Origin: Diogma glabrata
Lineage: Eukaryota; Arthropoda; Insecta; Diptera; Cylindrotomidae
NCBI GenBank assembly: GCA_963693315.1
Contig: OY856188.1
Span: forward strand, 250,437,394 to 250,501,393
Length of the DNA stretch: 64,000 bases
Direction of reading: 5' to 3'
The position numbers were made by a program, and so were the translations under genes. Of this stretch, positions 1 through 11,451 are shown piece after piece. The notes beneath the pieces are model-generated. The model did no database searches, was not told the origin of the DNA, and saw nothing but the letters and a program-made list of their open reading frames with translations. Within the stretch, counting starts at the first letter, position 1; each line of letters begins with the position of its first letter.

Positions 1-856
1 AATAATTTATTTTAAAATTATTATTATTTTTCAGATCGGTATAAAATATTATTACTCGTAATATTGAAAATAAATAAATATATGTATCCATATTGTGTTA
101 AAAGTGTTAATTTCAAATTTATCACAACAAAAATGTAATTTTAATTTATAAAATTAAATTTAGTTTTAATAATTATTATATCATTCAAATTTTAAATTAT
201 TTTATAGTTAGATATTTTAAATTTGTCGAAAAATATTTATTTATATAATGAGGGAACGATGTATACAACAAAATGCTCGAATCATGTCCTGATACTTAGT
301 ACATTGAGTCTATTAAGCAATCAGTTCAGAGAATCGGTCTGGTCTTATATCAAAGCACTTCGGAACTGTGAATGTTTTGGTCGTCTCCTCTTTCAGTTTA
401 TAATTTATGTCATTTGTCAAGATTTGTGACAACTAATTTCTCTGGATGTCTAAAATCATAGTGTATCCAGTCGGCGTAGCTGATAGTGTTGAAACGAAAA
501 TTTTCAGCGTATTTAGAAGAAAAACCACCTAAGAGACAGACTCTTGATGCCATGATGATCTTCAATGAATTGCCTAATTTAGCCGTGATTTTAAAGTTCT
601 GTAGCATATAAATAATCAACCCTATAGTGTGCGTGTTTTTCAAAGTCACAAGATCACAAAAGGACATTCTGGTACATGCATACCCTATATTTCAATGTGA
701 TCTCAATTGTTTTAAGTTGAAAAAATGTTAGACTTATTGAGCAGACTGATTTCCTTTGGTTTCTTTCCCAGCTTGGATATGAAGAAGACCCTTACTACTT
801 TTTATATCTCAGGATTCAGTTATCGACGATAGGCTGGGTCTGAAATTTTTATAGTT
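1..856. other. AT-rich non-coding stretch
   Basis: No coding sequence, RNA gene or repeat can be supported here. The short open frames have no recognisable motifs and the base composition is strongly AT. It flanks the 3' end of the LINE remnant that follows. Confidence 0.5.
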
Positions 857-1249
857 TTAGCATCCAACGGAGAACGGTCTTGTCTGTTTTATTTCTAGAG
901 TTTCACTGCAGTTGTGGATGTAGGTACCAGCTGGTCTATAAGTTGAACCTAGACGATTTGGGTGGTCAGACAATTGTTTAATTCGGTCGGCAGACTTCTT
1001 CATTTTTACCGTCTGAGTTCTTTGTTGGTAAGAGCCTCCAGCGAGTTGGTTGTTGTTGTTGTAGCGACGGTGTGGTGCTACTCCTCCGGCTCCATGTCCA
1101 GATTCAGGAACTCTGCTACTGCTCTCGGGCGGTATCACAAATCTTCCTTCGTCAAGTTAGTTGGTTTTCCTGGACAATTAAATATGTGGTCTGCATCATG
1201 CTGCGTGCCCTCACATATGGCACACTTGTCAACAATATTATGGTCAATT

Positions 1250-1654
1250 CTATTCATTGACTACGCACGATCTGGTGCTGCGCGGTAGTTTGACCTCTTC
1301 CGCAGCGACTTGTGGCGTCTTACTCCTGAGAACTCGATTTGGAGCGTAGTTCTTTATTGTGTCCTCAACAACTTTCGTGTGGATCTTTTTTAAGTCCGTT
1401 TTATACGTAAACTCATCAATGTTATCTGTTGTATCGTGTCTGACATCACTTCGAAAGCATTTCGCAGTACGCCTTATGTCTCTAGGTGGTGTAGTTGTGG
1501 ATGAGATGTCGTTGCAGGGATGTTGCTCTTTGTGACAGGCCCATAGATATTGTTTGGTGAACATTTCATTGTGTTGACTAACCGGCAATATGTTACATTT
1601 TTGGTGCAGGTGATCTCGGTGAGCCATTAAATGACATCTGGTTGCTGTTCGCAA
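1250..1654 (-). pseudogene. LINE C-terminal region (copy 1)
   Basis: A 134-codon frame with RTATRCHLMAHRDHLH near its start, then PPRDIRRTAKCFRSDV, a pattern found downstream of the RT in Jockey-like proteins. The same blocks occur at 26740-26940 and 27.0 kb in copy 2. Downstream (1138-857, minus) the 3' end has a simple CAA-type repeat read as an Asn run, and no further domain. It is separated from the RT by frame breaks. Confidence 0.6.
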
Positions 1655-1999
1655 CGCTGCGTTTTGTGTTACTTGTAACTTATTCCAGTGGGTGTCAGCG
1701 ACTTGAGGTGCAGTCCATATGGGTGCAGCATAATTTAAAATAGGTCTTCCTATTGCTTATATATTGTTATGATTGTTTCTTTATCTTTCCCCCATGAACT
1801 GCCAGCCAGTGCTTTCAGAGCATTGTTCCTATTTTTCAATCTTGCGTTCACCTGTTGAGCATGAGCATTGAATTTAAGTAGTGGATCGAATGTGACCCCC
1901 AATAGTCTCGGATTTTTGATCGTGGGAATAAGGAAACTTTTAATTTTCTGGTTTTAAACCATTCGTTTAGGATGTTAAGGTAGGTGTTCAAAGCATTAG

Positions 2000-3016
2000 T
2001 TAGTTGTTTCCTGTTGCAAGCACCGTGCCGACTGCATATGACGTGATGGTTATTCCTTTTGGTGGTTTAGGCAAGCTGCTTGGGTAGAGATTGAATAGTG
2101 AAGGTGAGAGCACTCCACCTTGTGGAACTCCTTGTTTGAGCACTCTCATCTTAGATTTGGAGTTACGGAACTCAACGTATGTTTGTCGGCCTCGTAGGTT
2201 GTTGCACAACCAGCGCTTTATTAATCCTGGCAGATTGGTGTTATATCATTGGTGTATATATCAACTGCAACCGATAAGAGGATGGAGATCGGTTTGTAAA
2301 ATTCTCCCTTCTCTTCAATTTTTCTGGGTTTTAAGATGGGGATTATTCTAGCTGTTTTCCAGATGTTTGGTATCTGAAGAGTATTTAGCGATGTGTTGAG
2401 TGTAGTAGTGAGAAAGTTCAATCCTTTGGGTCCAATGTGTTTTAGCATGATCGCTGAGATGCCGTCGGGTCCAATTGCTTTGGATGACTTAGTTTTCTTT
2501 ATAGCATTCTCAACTTCTTCTTCGGAGAATGTAATATCCTCTATGACTGACCTTGTTTTCTTTTCATGTTTACTTGGCTTTTCTGTAAACTGTGTGTTAA
2601 ATTTGGTAGCGCATTTCCTTTGGTTTTCGGTTCGGATATTATTGAAGGAGATCATGCAGTTATTATCCGGTTTTCGAGGATGAGTTAAGCCTTTTATGAC
2701 CTTCCAGAGCCTTTTGCTTGGGCCAACGCTTGACTTACTCACTAGCTCTCTCAATTTAATACGTTTGTGTTCCGTAACTAGCTTATTTATTTGGTTGTTT
2801 AGTTCTTTAATTCTAATGTTGGCTGGATCTGCCTTGCAGATGTCATCTCTTAATGTTGAGAGAGCACAAGCTTCCTGTGGGAAGTTTGGTTTCATCTTTG
2901 GAATTCTGCCGGCTGGAATGAAGCGATATCTGGCTTTATTAAAAATTTCTATGAATTTTTTTTCCCCAGAGTGGTAAAAATTGCTTACTGGATTGTGCCA
3001 GTCAGCTTTGTTAAAA
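2000..3016 (-). pseudogene. LINE reverse transcriptase, broken
   Basis: From 3016 leftward the frame reads NFNKADWHNP, then RFIPAGRIP, then DPANIRIKELNNQI, the linker that precedes Jockey-type RTs. The RT core follows with AIGPDGISAIMLKHI (template grip), WKTARIIPILKP and PISIL. The frame stops at 2221. A second frame (2209-2000) carries GVPQGGVLSPSLFNLY and then YAVG where the catalytic YADD should be. Loss of both Asp residues plus the frameshift make it inactive. The related copy at 27.5 kb keeps ADD at this place. Confidence 0.8.
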
Positions 3017-3059
3017 TTAATATATGTCTACTTCTCGGACTTTATTTGGTTAATTGAAC

Positions 3060-3262
3060 GGCTTAAGGTGATTATGATCGGCAGAAGTCAGGTCTGATCC
3101 TAATACGATTACAGTTCTCCATTCAGCAATTGGCATTAGTGACATGCTGGCAAGGGAAACATCTGGAGAAGAATACGAGTTATTTGTTATCTTTGTTTGT
3201 TGTGGTTCGTTGAGGACTCCAAAATTGGAGTTGTCAATTTGATCAGCAATGATTTCGCTTTT
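3060..3262 (-). pseudogene. APE endonuclease C-terminal fragment of LINE copy 1
   Basis: Minus-strand translation gives the typical closing blocks of a LINE endonuclease: a DNSNFGVLNE segment, SSPDVSLAS about 20 codons later, and then a LGSD block where the family has LGSDH. The catalytic SDH end is disturbed by a frameshift just after LGSD. The N-terminal two thirds, including the catalytic Glu and the GDFN block, are absent, so no active nuclease can be made. Confidence 0.65.
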
Positions 3263-3414
3263 CGCATGCTTAAAATGTTTTTACATGTTTTACAGTGCCA
3301 TGTTTTGGTTGGTCCAGGGTTTCTTTCAATACCAGCCATGACGAGGAGAGTTTGAAGCAGTGAGACCAGTGACAGCTTCTTCTTTATCCAAAAAATGGAG
3401 CGACGGAGTTGCAC
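3187..3414 (-). pseudogene. LINE 5' ORF with 2A-like NPGP motif and start of a CxxC finger
   Basis: This 75-codon frame shows a hydrophobic run (about residues 17-27) followed by GIERNPGP at residues 28-35, then WHCKTC with Cys41 and Cys44. NPGP after a hydrophobic stretch is the hallmark of 2A ribosome-skipping peptides, which are known near the N terminus of several APE-type non-LTR retrotransposons. Canonical 2A has D-x-E-x-NPGP; here the Asp position is Gly28, so skipping activity is uncertain. The CxxC after it fits the zinc finger that often follows. The frame then crosses an internal deletion, and its last ~20 residues are probably out-of-frame endonuclease sequence. Met1 is simply the first ATG; the true start is unknown. 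Confidence 0.6.
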
Positions 3415-3496
3415 ATTTCGTCGAAATTGTTGTGATGGTCCTTGGTCGGAACTGCGTTCCGAGTACTTCTGGGGCGTTCTCGTCCATCTTGAGAAG

Positions 3497-3585
3497 TCAG
3501 CGAGCTGGTTTTCTTTTTGCTATGTCAAACAGTTTGTGAACTTCATTTCTAATCCTTTTGAATTTTTTGTTCCACCAAGGTACAG
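3497..3585 (-). pseudogene. Extra LINE endonuclease-RT linker fragment
   Basis: Minus-strand translation reads TVPWWNKKFKRIRNEV and then HKLFDIAKRKPAR before a stop. PWWN followed by basic residues is the linker between endonuclease and RT in many LINEs. It lies upstream of the 5' ORF of copy 1, so it cannot belong to that copy in order; it is a remnant of another LINE against which copy 1 is joined. Confidence 0.55.
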
Positions 3586-3660
3586 TTTAGTATTTGAAGA
3601 ATTTAGATGGTATTCTTTCTGTAGAGTGTTCGTCAATAGACCTTGTTAGCATCCTGTCAA

Positions 3661-6540
3661 ATAAAGAGGTTCAAATTAGGTGAGCCATTGTTGATCTTTG
3701 TTACTTAATTTTTACACAACTTACTCTAGATAATTTTTTAGGCAACATAGGTTTTGCAGAAACCTTTGATGGATCGTGCATGGACTGAGTTCTAATTTGG
3801 CGCCCCTTGGTCGCTATATTTTTTACGTTCAGGTACGATTTCATATTGACCCATGAGTGTTTGACTCTGTTTAAGAAAAAAATTATTGTCGTTTTTTGCA
3901 AGTCATCAAGAGTCTGTTATTCCTTACAGAAGTAGAAGTAAATTTTTGTAAGCCAGTTTCTGACTCAGTTGTCAAGGTAAGGCTAGTCGAACTAAACCAT
4001 CCTCTTTTAGCGTTCGAAGTTTTATTTCTTTGATAGTATCCTCGGTACCTTGTGCTTGCCCACTACGCTGATGTGTTATCACCACTGTTTAGAAACATCC
4101 AACCTTGTTTTTGAGAGAGGCCTTCGACATAATTCTCGTTATAAAACTACACAGGAGGCTGTGTAGTTTTCGATACTGATATACACTTCGATAGGTTTGG
4201 TAGCATTGCTGAAAGTTCCAGATACGATCATACTCGCAACTCTGCTTACAATGTTTATTAGCGCAGCATTTAGGTCGCGATGTAGACGCCTGTATTTGGA
4301 TGCTTCGAATCAAAACACTCTTGCTACTTTAGGTTCCATTATCTTTTCTTCTGAGCTTATCCTTCAGAACTAGCTTATTAAGTATGTCACCTTTTACCAG
4401 GGCCTTAAAGAAAAAGAATTTCGGAAGACTACGAATATCTGAATCACATAAGTTCGCATTACTGATTGCAGTCTCTGTGCGGAACTAGGATCATTTGCGC
4501 ACTGATGTTACTTTTTTCTTACCATTTAAAATTCTTAACTTTTTTTATTATTTTTTAATTAGGGAATGCAACGGTACTCTACAGCAGAGATTTGTCCTGT
4601 GGTAAGGCTAAATTAAAACTGAAGGACAACTGATCTTGCAGAGTCTTGCACACATGTTACCACTAACCCTCAGTGCACATGTTTTACCTATACTTGGGCT
4701 TTGGACTTGATTTAAGTGCCCATTCTCACTTTGGTGCCTGACTAACTTGAGTGAGACCTTATTCCCTCAATTTCTTTCTTAACAATGGTAAAGACATTCC
4801 CTCATTTATTAAAATCTGTAAATATAATTATTATGTGAACGGGTTTAAAACAAAATATTAAAATATTTTCTAAATTTTCTGTAAAAAATATTTAAAATAA
4901 TAAATTTAAAAAGAAAAACGTAAACCTTTACATAATATGATAATATTAATTAATTATAATATAATTAATAAAATATAAAAAAAACATAATAGCTAACAAA
5001 TTTTATACCATTTAATTATAAGTGATTAATCTTTAAGAAATTTAATAAAATTATTAATATTAATTAATAATACAAATAAAAAATGAAAAAAATGAAAATA
5101 ATAATAAAAATCAATTCTTCATATAACTTTCTTACAAAATAATTCCTACAAAAAAAAAACTATTCATCCCCGATATCATCTTACATAAATGAAAATATTA
5201 ATTTAAAATTAGTTTTCTTCGTTTAACAGTGCAATTCATAATTATGGTATAGTCCTAGACTTTCAGTGTGATATGTGTCATTCATGGTGATATTATGTTG
5301 TAACATAATATATAAACATACTATGTTATTCAAGACTGCTTAGTGAAATAATTTTAATATTTTGTTATTGTAAGTTAGCTCAATTCATTCTCTTTTTACC
5401 AAAGAAACTTGAAATTTGCTTCGTTACAATTCGTGGGAACTTCCACACCTTGAGACAGTTCAAAGCCGGACAAAGAAGTAACAGTTAGGGAGTTTCACTT
5501 ACCGAGCCGGATGGGAAAATAAAATTGTTAAAGAACGACCAAAACAATTAGCACAAAGAATTAAGATCTTACATACATGACTCACGAGAATGCTTTTATT
5601 TTAAGTTAATGGTTTACAGTCTAGATCAAAATGTCTTGAAAAAGATATTCATCTTTAAGAATGCCATTAATGTTAATGCCTCTTATTTATCAAATATATA
5701 CCAGAAAATACCATAAACAATAAAACTCCCTTTTAAACAATTATGATTTCCCTTTATATTGATTGACAATTAATCTTTTACAAATATTTGTTATTAAACC
5801 GAGGACTAGCCAATGAGAATTTAAAAACAACTTCAAAATTCAATCGATTTAATATAAATTAAAACAAAATTTTTAGGCAACAAAAAAAATTGTACCACCA
5901 TGTGATTTCATTAAAATTAATATTACTTAAAACCAAAAAGTTTAATTAAATTCAAGCAAACTTACCAATCATTTGTACATATACAAAATTTAAAATTATT
6001 ATTACCAACAAAATGCTCAGTGACAAAAAATAATGGCATAGATAAATTTTTCATGTGGATTGTTATTTAGAATATCGAACTGAAATGTAGAACAAACATT
6101 CTTTGAATTTTCAATTGTATTGCCTTAGTTTTTTATCTCTGAACATATTTCAAATAAGTTGTATCACAAGCACTAGTATGTACTGTTAATAGATAACAAA
6201 TACATCTAATAGCAAATAAAGAATTGTCGAGTGCATTGTTGTGATGGCGAGTAAAAAAATTAACTCAGACAATATTCAATCCATCTGAGCATTTTGTGAA
6301 TATGTATTATTTTCGATATTATAGTGATCAGCCGTATTATTATTATTGTTATTATTATTATTATATAAAAAGAAAAACAAACATATTTTAAAAGTAAACA
6401 TTTTTTCAGAAAAAATTAATAGTGTATTTTACTTAATCCCAATTTTTGAAGAAATTTCAGGAATTAAAAAACATGGAAAAAAGCAAAGCATACCTTAGCA
6501 AACGTTAGGGTTTGTTTGTCACTTGATCGATTTATGCCTA
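3661..6540. other. AT-rich intergenic DNA, no gene seen
   Basis: Long A/T runs and short open frames without motifs. There is an ATT-type microsatellite at about 6333-6364. A slightly more GC-rich patch at 5400-5530 has no recognisable product. Confidence 0.5.
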
Positions 6541-6599
6541 TATTTTAGGTTTTGCAAAAAATTTTGTATCCGAATAAAATGGAAAGTACTGGAGCGATT

Positions 6600-7191
6600 C
6601 AAATAAAACTTACTGATGAATCAACATTACATAACCAAGCTTTTCTAACCAATTGAGCTATAACTTGAGCACGGGGAATGTTTTGGACTCACCTTTCATT
6701 CTATATTTCACTCCCCGAGATTTGCGACAACTTTTTTTTTCGCTAAAAAAGAGGTAAGGCTATAGCCTTAGGAAATTTTGAAAAAATTTTGTCAAAAAAG
6801 AAATTGAAAAAATATGCTGGCGGGTGTCTCTAGCTCGATGCCCATTTAAGCGAAATAAGTCAAAATACCAGGTTTGCTACCTTAAACAGGCCATAAATCG
6901 AAAAGCAAAAATTTTACATTTGAAACCAAAGCTGCAGGCTGTAGCTAAACCCGCTTACCAATTATGCTATAACTTGAGGTAGGGGATGGTTTTGGACCCA
7001 CCTTTCAGTTTATATGCCATTCCCCAAGATTTGCGACAACTTTTTTTTTCGCTAAAAAAACAGGTAAGGGAGTACATGCTTATTTTGCAAAATTTTTGTC
7101 AAAAAAAAAATTGAAAAAATTGGCTGGTTGGAATCTCTAGATGTCAATTTAAGCGAAATATGTCAAAATACCAGGTTTGCTACCTTAAACA
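6600..7191. repeat. ~310-bp satellite, left part
   Basis: The block GGGGAATGTTTTGGACTCAC-like with downstream TTTGCGACAAC and CGCTAAAAAA occurs from about 6652 and again from about 6961, a period of about 309 bp. The same repeat resumes at 18887 on the far side of the transposon nest. The last unit is cut after TACCTTAAACA, where the Copia LTR begins. Confidence 0.85.
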
Positions 7192-7355
7192 TGTTATAAT
7201 AGTATGCCAATTAAAAGACTAAAAATAGTTATTGTGATTTTACGTTTGTACTTTAATAAGTTTGTAGTGACAACTGACATATAACAAAGAAGGTTCATTA
7301 TATACTAAATACAAAAGTACTAAATTGCTTATTATCTATATTGCTGAATTCAACA
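7192..7355 (-). repeat. Copia 3' LTR
   Basis: Bounded on the plus strand by TGTTATAATAG and GAATTCAACA, giving TG...CA ends. The left end is set by the satellite junction at 7191; the right end by the adjacent purine-rich tract (minus-strand AAATTGAGTGGGAA, 7356-7369), the expected position for the plus-strand priming tract of a Copia element. At 164 bp it is short for the family. Confidence 0.75.
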
Positions 7356-7395
7356 TTCCCACTCAATTTATACTTCATTTTGAAAATAGCAGTAA

Positions 7396-10300
7396 TTAAT
7401 CCTCCCACTGATCTATACCCAGTTCTTTCCTTAATCTACAGAACTGTTCACCTTTCAGATTTTTCGTTAAGATATCAGCAGTTTGGTTTCCAGTAGATAT
7501 GTATTTGACTGTGACCAACTCCTTATTTACTAACTCTTGTATATAATTAAATTTGACATCTATGTGCTTCAGACGCTTATGTTGCCATCTTTTGGTCAAT
7601 GCTATGCATGATTGATTGTCTTCATAAATTACAAACGGTTCCTTTGATGACAACCCACATTCATTTAAAAGATTGTTAATCCAAATTCCTTCACGAGCAG
7701 CTTCAAATAAGGCTACATATTCTGCTTCAGTTGATGATACTGCAACCGTATTTTGTTTTCTGGTATTCCAGCAGACAGTAGCACCAAAAACTTTAAATAA
7801 AAAACCTGTTGTTGACTTTCTATCAACTACGTTACCAGCCCAATCAGAATCTGCATATCCCACTAAATTTTGATGATTATCTTTAAAAAATAGTTTAAAG
7901 TTGATTGTTCCGTTAATATATCTCAAGATTCTTTTAAGCAGTAGCCACAATTCAATAGATGGTTTACTTTGATAACGACTACATAAATTTACGGATGCAC
8001 TTAAATCCGGTCTTGTGCATAACATCACAAACATCAAACATCCATTCAGTTCCCGAAACGGTTTGTTTTTAATTTCTTCTGATAAAGTGTTTTCTTCAGT
8101 AATACTTCCTAAGTTAGTAATGGAATCCATTGGTGTTTTAGCTTCCTTACAATCAGCCATATTGAATTGTTTTAGTAAATTCAACAAGTAGTTTTTTTGG
8201 TTCAAATAAATTCCTTCTTCTGTAAATTCAATATTCATTCCAAGGAATAGGTTTAAGTTTCCCATATCTTGCATTTCAAAATTATTCTCAAGTTTGTTAA
8301 CAATGTCATCAATTTCATCTTGAACATTGCTAGCAACTATAATATCATCTACATAAATAAGCAAATATACTATCCGGTCTTCTTCCTTTTTAATATAAAG
8401 ACACGGATCATGTTTTGATCTAACTAGCTTATGTTTTTCAGTAAATTCATTAAATTTTTTGTTCCAGTTATATGGAGCTTGTTTTAATCCATATAGAGAT
8501 TTTACTAGTTTACATACCTTATTACTTGTGTCTTCAAGTCCTTCCGGTTTCTTGATGTAAATATTTTCTTTTATACTTCCATGCAAAAATGCAGATTTTA
8601 CATCTAATTGCTTTACTTTCAATTTCAAATGATTAATAATAGCAAGCAAAATTCTTACAGTACTTATTCTTGCTACTGGTGCAAATGTTTCCTCATAATC
8701 AAAACCATTTCTTTGCATAAAACCTTTAGCTACAAGACGAGCTTTATACTTAACAATTTCGTATTTCTCATTCCGCTTGATTTTAAAAATCCATTTAGAT
8801 TCAATTAACTGCGCGTTATTTGGTTTTTCGACCAGCTCCCAAGTATTATTTTTGTTCAGTACTTCTAGTTCTTCTTCAATTGCTTGTTTCCAGTTTTTAT
8901 AATCTGTTCTTGTTTTTGCTTCTTCAATACTTTGCGGTACATTTTCGACGAAGGATGTGGCACTTAATGCTAAATGTGGCATGTCGTAGTCTGAGAAATG
9001 TGTTGGTTGATTTCGAGTTCTGTTACTTCTTCTTATATTGTTTTCCAAATTTTCAATATTTTGTATGCAAGGATCAACTTCCAGACTTTCACTGTCCAAT
9101 TCCTCTCCTCCACTTGCATTACAAATATTGTTGTTATCTCGTTCCTCGTTAACATTCTCTCTACTTTCATCAATTGTTCTTCCAGTCGCCTCATTTATAT
9201 TTCCTGCAACATTTTCAACATGAGTAGTATTATTTTGACAAGTATTAGTTTTCAAATAATTTAAATTGACAATAGTTTTTCCTTCATCAAATATAACATT
9301 TCTTGCATTAATAACTGTATTTTTTCGAGGATTCCACAGTCTGTAACCATTATGTGTATAACCTATCATAATGTTTACTTCCGCTCTTGCATCAAATTTG
9401 CTTTTTCTTTTACTCTTTGAAATATGAGTGTAAGCAAAACTTCCAAAGACTTTCATATTTTTAACACTTGGCTTAGTTCCATAGAACAATTCCGCAGGTG
9501 TAACATTTTTAGAAAGTGCAGATGTTGGACTTCTGTTTACAATGTATGCACTACATAGTATAGCTTCTCCCCACATTTCTTTAGACAAATTTGACTCTAA
9601 AATCAACGCTCTTCCTTTATCAAGTAACGTTCGATTAAGGCGTTCAGCTGAACCATTTAATTCAGGTGTTTCAGGTATAGTATATTTAATATATATTCCC
9701 TTTTCATAGCAAAAATTCTTAAATTTTTTTGACACATATTCTCCTCCATTATCACAGCATAGTTGTGAAATTTTTGTTCCAAAACGATTCGTTACATTGG
9801 CTTCATATCGTTTAAAATATTCAAAAACTTCATCTTTGCTCTCTAATAGATACACTACAGTAAAGTGTGTATAGTCGTCAAGAAAAGTTAAAAAATATTT
9901 CTCACCATCATGTGTGTTTGGAGTAATAGGTCCACATAGGTCTGTGTGAACTAATTCCAAAACTCTATTAGTTTTATTTTCCGAACAATTTGCAAACGGT
10001 AGTTTTGTGATTTTACTCTTTACACAAACATCACATTTTTCATTTTCATTTATTTTAAATTCTTGGACGTTCATATTAATTCCAGATACCATGTTTTGAT
10101 TTACAAGTCTGTACATGTTATTCTTACTTAAGTGACCCATTCGTTTGTGCCACAGTTCCACGTTGTTTGAATAACTAACACAATTTACTTCATTTTTACA
10201 TACCTCAAATTCTATTCCATACAAATTATTCAATTTTCTGCCCGTTGCTAGTATCATTGAATTCCGGTGCATTGTTACTTTTCCATGTTCAAATACAATT

Positions 10301-11385
10301 TTTAACTCAGCATCTTCCAATCGTTGAACTGATAACAAATTGTGTCGTAATTTTTCAACTAATAACACATTTTCAATAGTCGCTTTTTTCATTCCAAAAT
10401 TTGTAATTAAGTTAACCTCAATGTTTCCAATTTTTGTTGCTTCAATATATTCATCAGATTTAGCCACAAAGATTTTTATAGGACTTTCCAGAACATTTAC
10501 ATAACTGAAATATTTATCTGTATTAACCATATGATCGGTTGCTCCAGAATCGACAAACCATGAAATTTTGTTGAAATTATTTAATGTTTTTATATTAAAT
10601 GCTGTTACCAAGAATGTAATATTTTTACTGTCATTTGACAACAACTCGTTGTTTGCATGACTATTTCCATTTCTTTCTGTGCAATCTTTTCTCATATGAC
10701 CTATTTTTCCACATTGATGACATCTGTATTGAAATTTAGCGCCTTTACGAATAAAATTGTTTTTGTTGTTGTTGTTATATCTATTTCCACCAGTTTTATT
10801 TGAAATAAATGCCGATGTTGTTTCTATTGATTCCGTAGAACTAATACGCTTCATTTCTTGATCTAGAAGCTTCCCTTTGACAAATTCGATTGACAATTTT
10901 TCATTTTCTAAAGTTTCTAACGCTGTGACAATTGTATCAAATGATTTTGGTAGCGTCAGCAGTAAGTGACAAACAATGTCTATTTCCTCTAATTTTGCTC
11001 CAACTGATTTCAACTCACGAACAATTTTTTCAAATTCCAAAAAATGATTTTCCAGCCGTCCATTCTCATTAAATTTTATTGTTAAAAGCTTTTTTCTGAG
11101 ATACAGTTGTCCGGCCACGCCCTTTCTCTGGAAAACCTTTTCTAGTGCATTCCACATTTGATACGATGTGTTTTTATCTTTGATATATTCAAGATGTGAA
11201 TCAGCAATGCACTGCACAATTATACCTTTGCATTTGTTGTCCAGTTTTTTGAAAGCATCGTTTGGTTGTGCGTTTTCTTCTGAAATACAGGATTCGACTT
11301 CATTTTGTTGCAATATGATTTGCATTCTAAACTTCCAATGGTCGAAATCCTTCCCATTAAACTGGTTTATTCCAAACTTTTCCAT
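7396..11385 (-). CDS. Copia Gag-Pol polyprotein, intact
   Basis: The 1329-residue frame is uninterrupted. Order seen: Gag with a CCHC knuckle (C222, C225, H230, C235); aspartic protease DSGA at 279-282; integrase zinc site H413, H418, C451, C454; integrase catalytic triad D482 (HTDLCGP), D545 (CCDNGGEY) and E581 (NGSAERLN); RT with DVKSAFLHG at 928-936 and YVDD at 1011-1014; RNase H with ADSDWAG near 1180, SSTEAEY near 1220 and YEDNQS near 1255. Integrase preceding RT is diagnostic for Copia (Pseudoviridae-type order). Length matches the family. The start is the first Met, 66 bp inside the LTR edge, as in other copia elements. All catalytic residues are present, so the protein could be active; expression would need the 5' LTR, which is now interrupted. 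Confidence 0.95.
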   Translation of the reverse strand: MEKFGINQFNGKDFDHWKFRMQIILQQNEVESCISEENAQPNDAFKKLDNKCKGIIVQCIADSHLEYIKDKNTSYQMWNALEKVFQRKGVAGQLYLRKKLLTIKFNENGRLENHFLEFEKIVRELKSVGAKLEEIDIVCHLLLTLPKSFDTIVTALETLENEKLSIEFVKGKLLDQEMKRISSTESIETTSAFISNKTGGNRYNNNNKNNFIRKGAKFQYRCHQCGKIGHMRKDCTERNGNSHANNELLSNDSKNITFLVTAFNIKTLNNFNKISWFVDSGATDHMVNTDKYFSYVNVLESPIKIFVAKSDEYIEATKIGNIEVNLITNFGMKKATIENVLLVEKLRHNLLSVQRLEDAELKIVFEHGKVTMHRNSMILATGRKLNNLYGIEFEVCKNEVNCVSYSNNVELWHKRMGHLSKNNMYRLVNQNMVSGINMNVQEFKINENEKCDVCVKSKITKLPFANCSENKTNRVLELVHTDLCGPITPNTHDGEKYFLTFLDDYTHFTVVYLLESKDEVFEYFKRYEANVTNRFGTKISQLCCDNGGEYVSKKFKNFCYEKGIYIKYTIPETPELNGSAERLNRTLLDKGRALILESNLSKEMWGEAILCSAYIVNRSPTSALSKNVTPAELFYGTKPSVKNMKVFGSFAYTHISKSKRKSKFDARAEVNIMIGYTHNGYRLWNPRKNTVINARNVIFDEGKTIVNLNYLKTNTCQNNTTHVENVAGNINEATGRTIDESRENVNEERDNNNICNASGGEELDSESLEVDPCIQNIENLENNIRRSNRTRNQPTHFSDYDMPHLALSATSFVENVPQSIEEAKTRTDYKNWKQAIEEELEVLNKNNTWELVEKPNNAQLIESKWIFKIKRNEKYEIVKYKARLVAKGFMQRNGFDYEETFAPVARISTVRILLAIINHLKLKVKQLDVKSAFLHGSIKENIYIKKPEGLEDTSNKVCKLVKSLYGLKQAPYNWNKKFNEFTEKHKLVRSKHDPCLYIKKEEDRIVYLLIYVDDIIVASNVQDEIDDIVNKLENNFEMQDMGNLNLFLGMNIEFTEEGIYLNQKNYLLNLLKQFNMADCKEAKTPMDSITNLGSITEENTLSEEIKNKPFRELNGCLMFVMLCTRPDLSASVNLCSRYQSKPSIELWLLLKRILRYINGTINFKLFFKDNHQNLVGYADSDWAGNVVDRKSTTGFLFKVFGATVCWNTRKQNTVAVSSTEAEYVALFEAAREGIWINNLLNECGLSSKEPFVIYEDNQSCIALTKRWQHKRLKHIDVKFNYIQELVNKELVTVKYISTGNQTADILTKNLKGEQFCRLRKELGIDQWED

Positions 11386-11440
11386 TGTAATGTTTCACAA
11401 ATTAATTTTTAATATATTTGGCTATATTCCTTTTAAATAT

Positions 11441-11451
11441 GGCCCATAACC
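11441..11451 (-). promoter_or_regulatory. Copia primer-binding site
   Basis: Minus-strand GGTTATGGGCC directly abuts the LTR end. Drosophila copia uses the same kind of site, complementary to an internal fragment of initiator tRNA-Met rather than the tRNA 3' end. The match is by recognition, not by search. Confidence 0.65.

Larger units (their letters stand above)
857..3414 (-). mobile_element. Jockey-type LINE remnant, copy 1 (internally deleted)
   Basis: Reading leftward, the pieces occur in LINE order: a short 5' ORF with a 2A-like motif (3414-3187), the C-terminal part of an APE-type endonuclease (about 3262-3060), the endonuclease-RT linker and RT (3016-2000), and the C-terminal region (1654-857). 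The N-terminal endonuclease is missing, so the 5' ORF runs almost directly into the endonuclease tail near 3250. Several frameshifts and stops separate the parts. Gross similarity to 26380-27971 marks both as one family. Assignment to the Jockey clade rests on the style of the motifs and is an inference. Confidence 0.8.
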
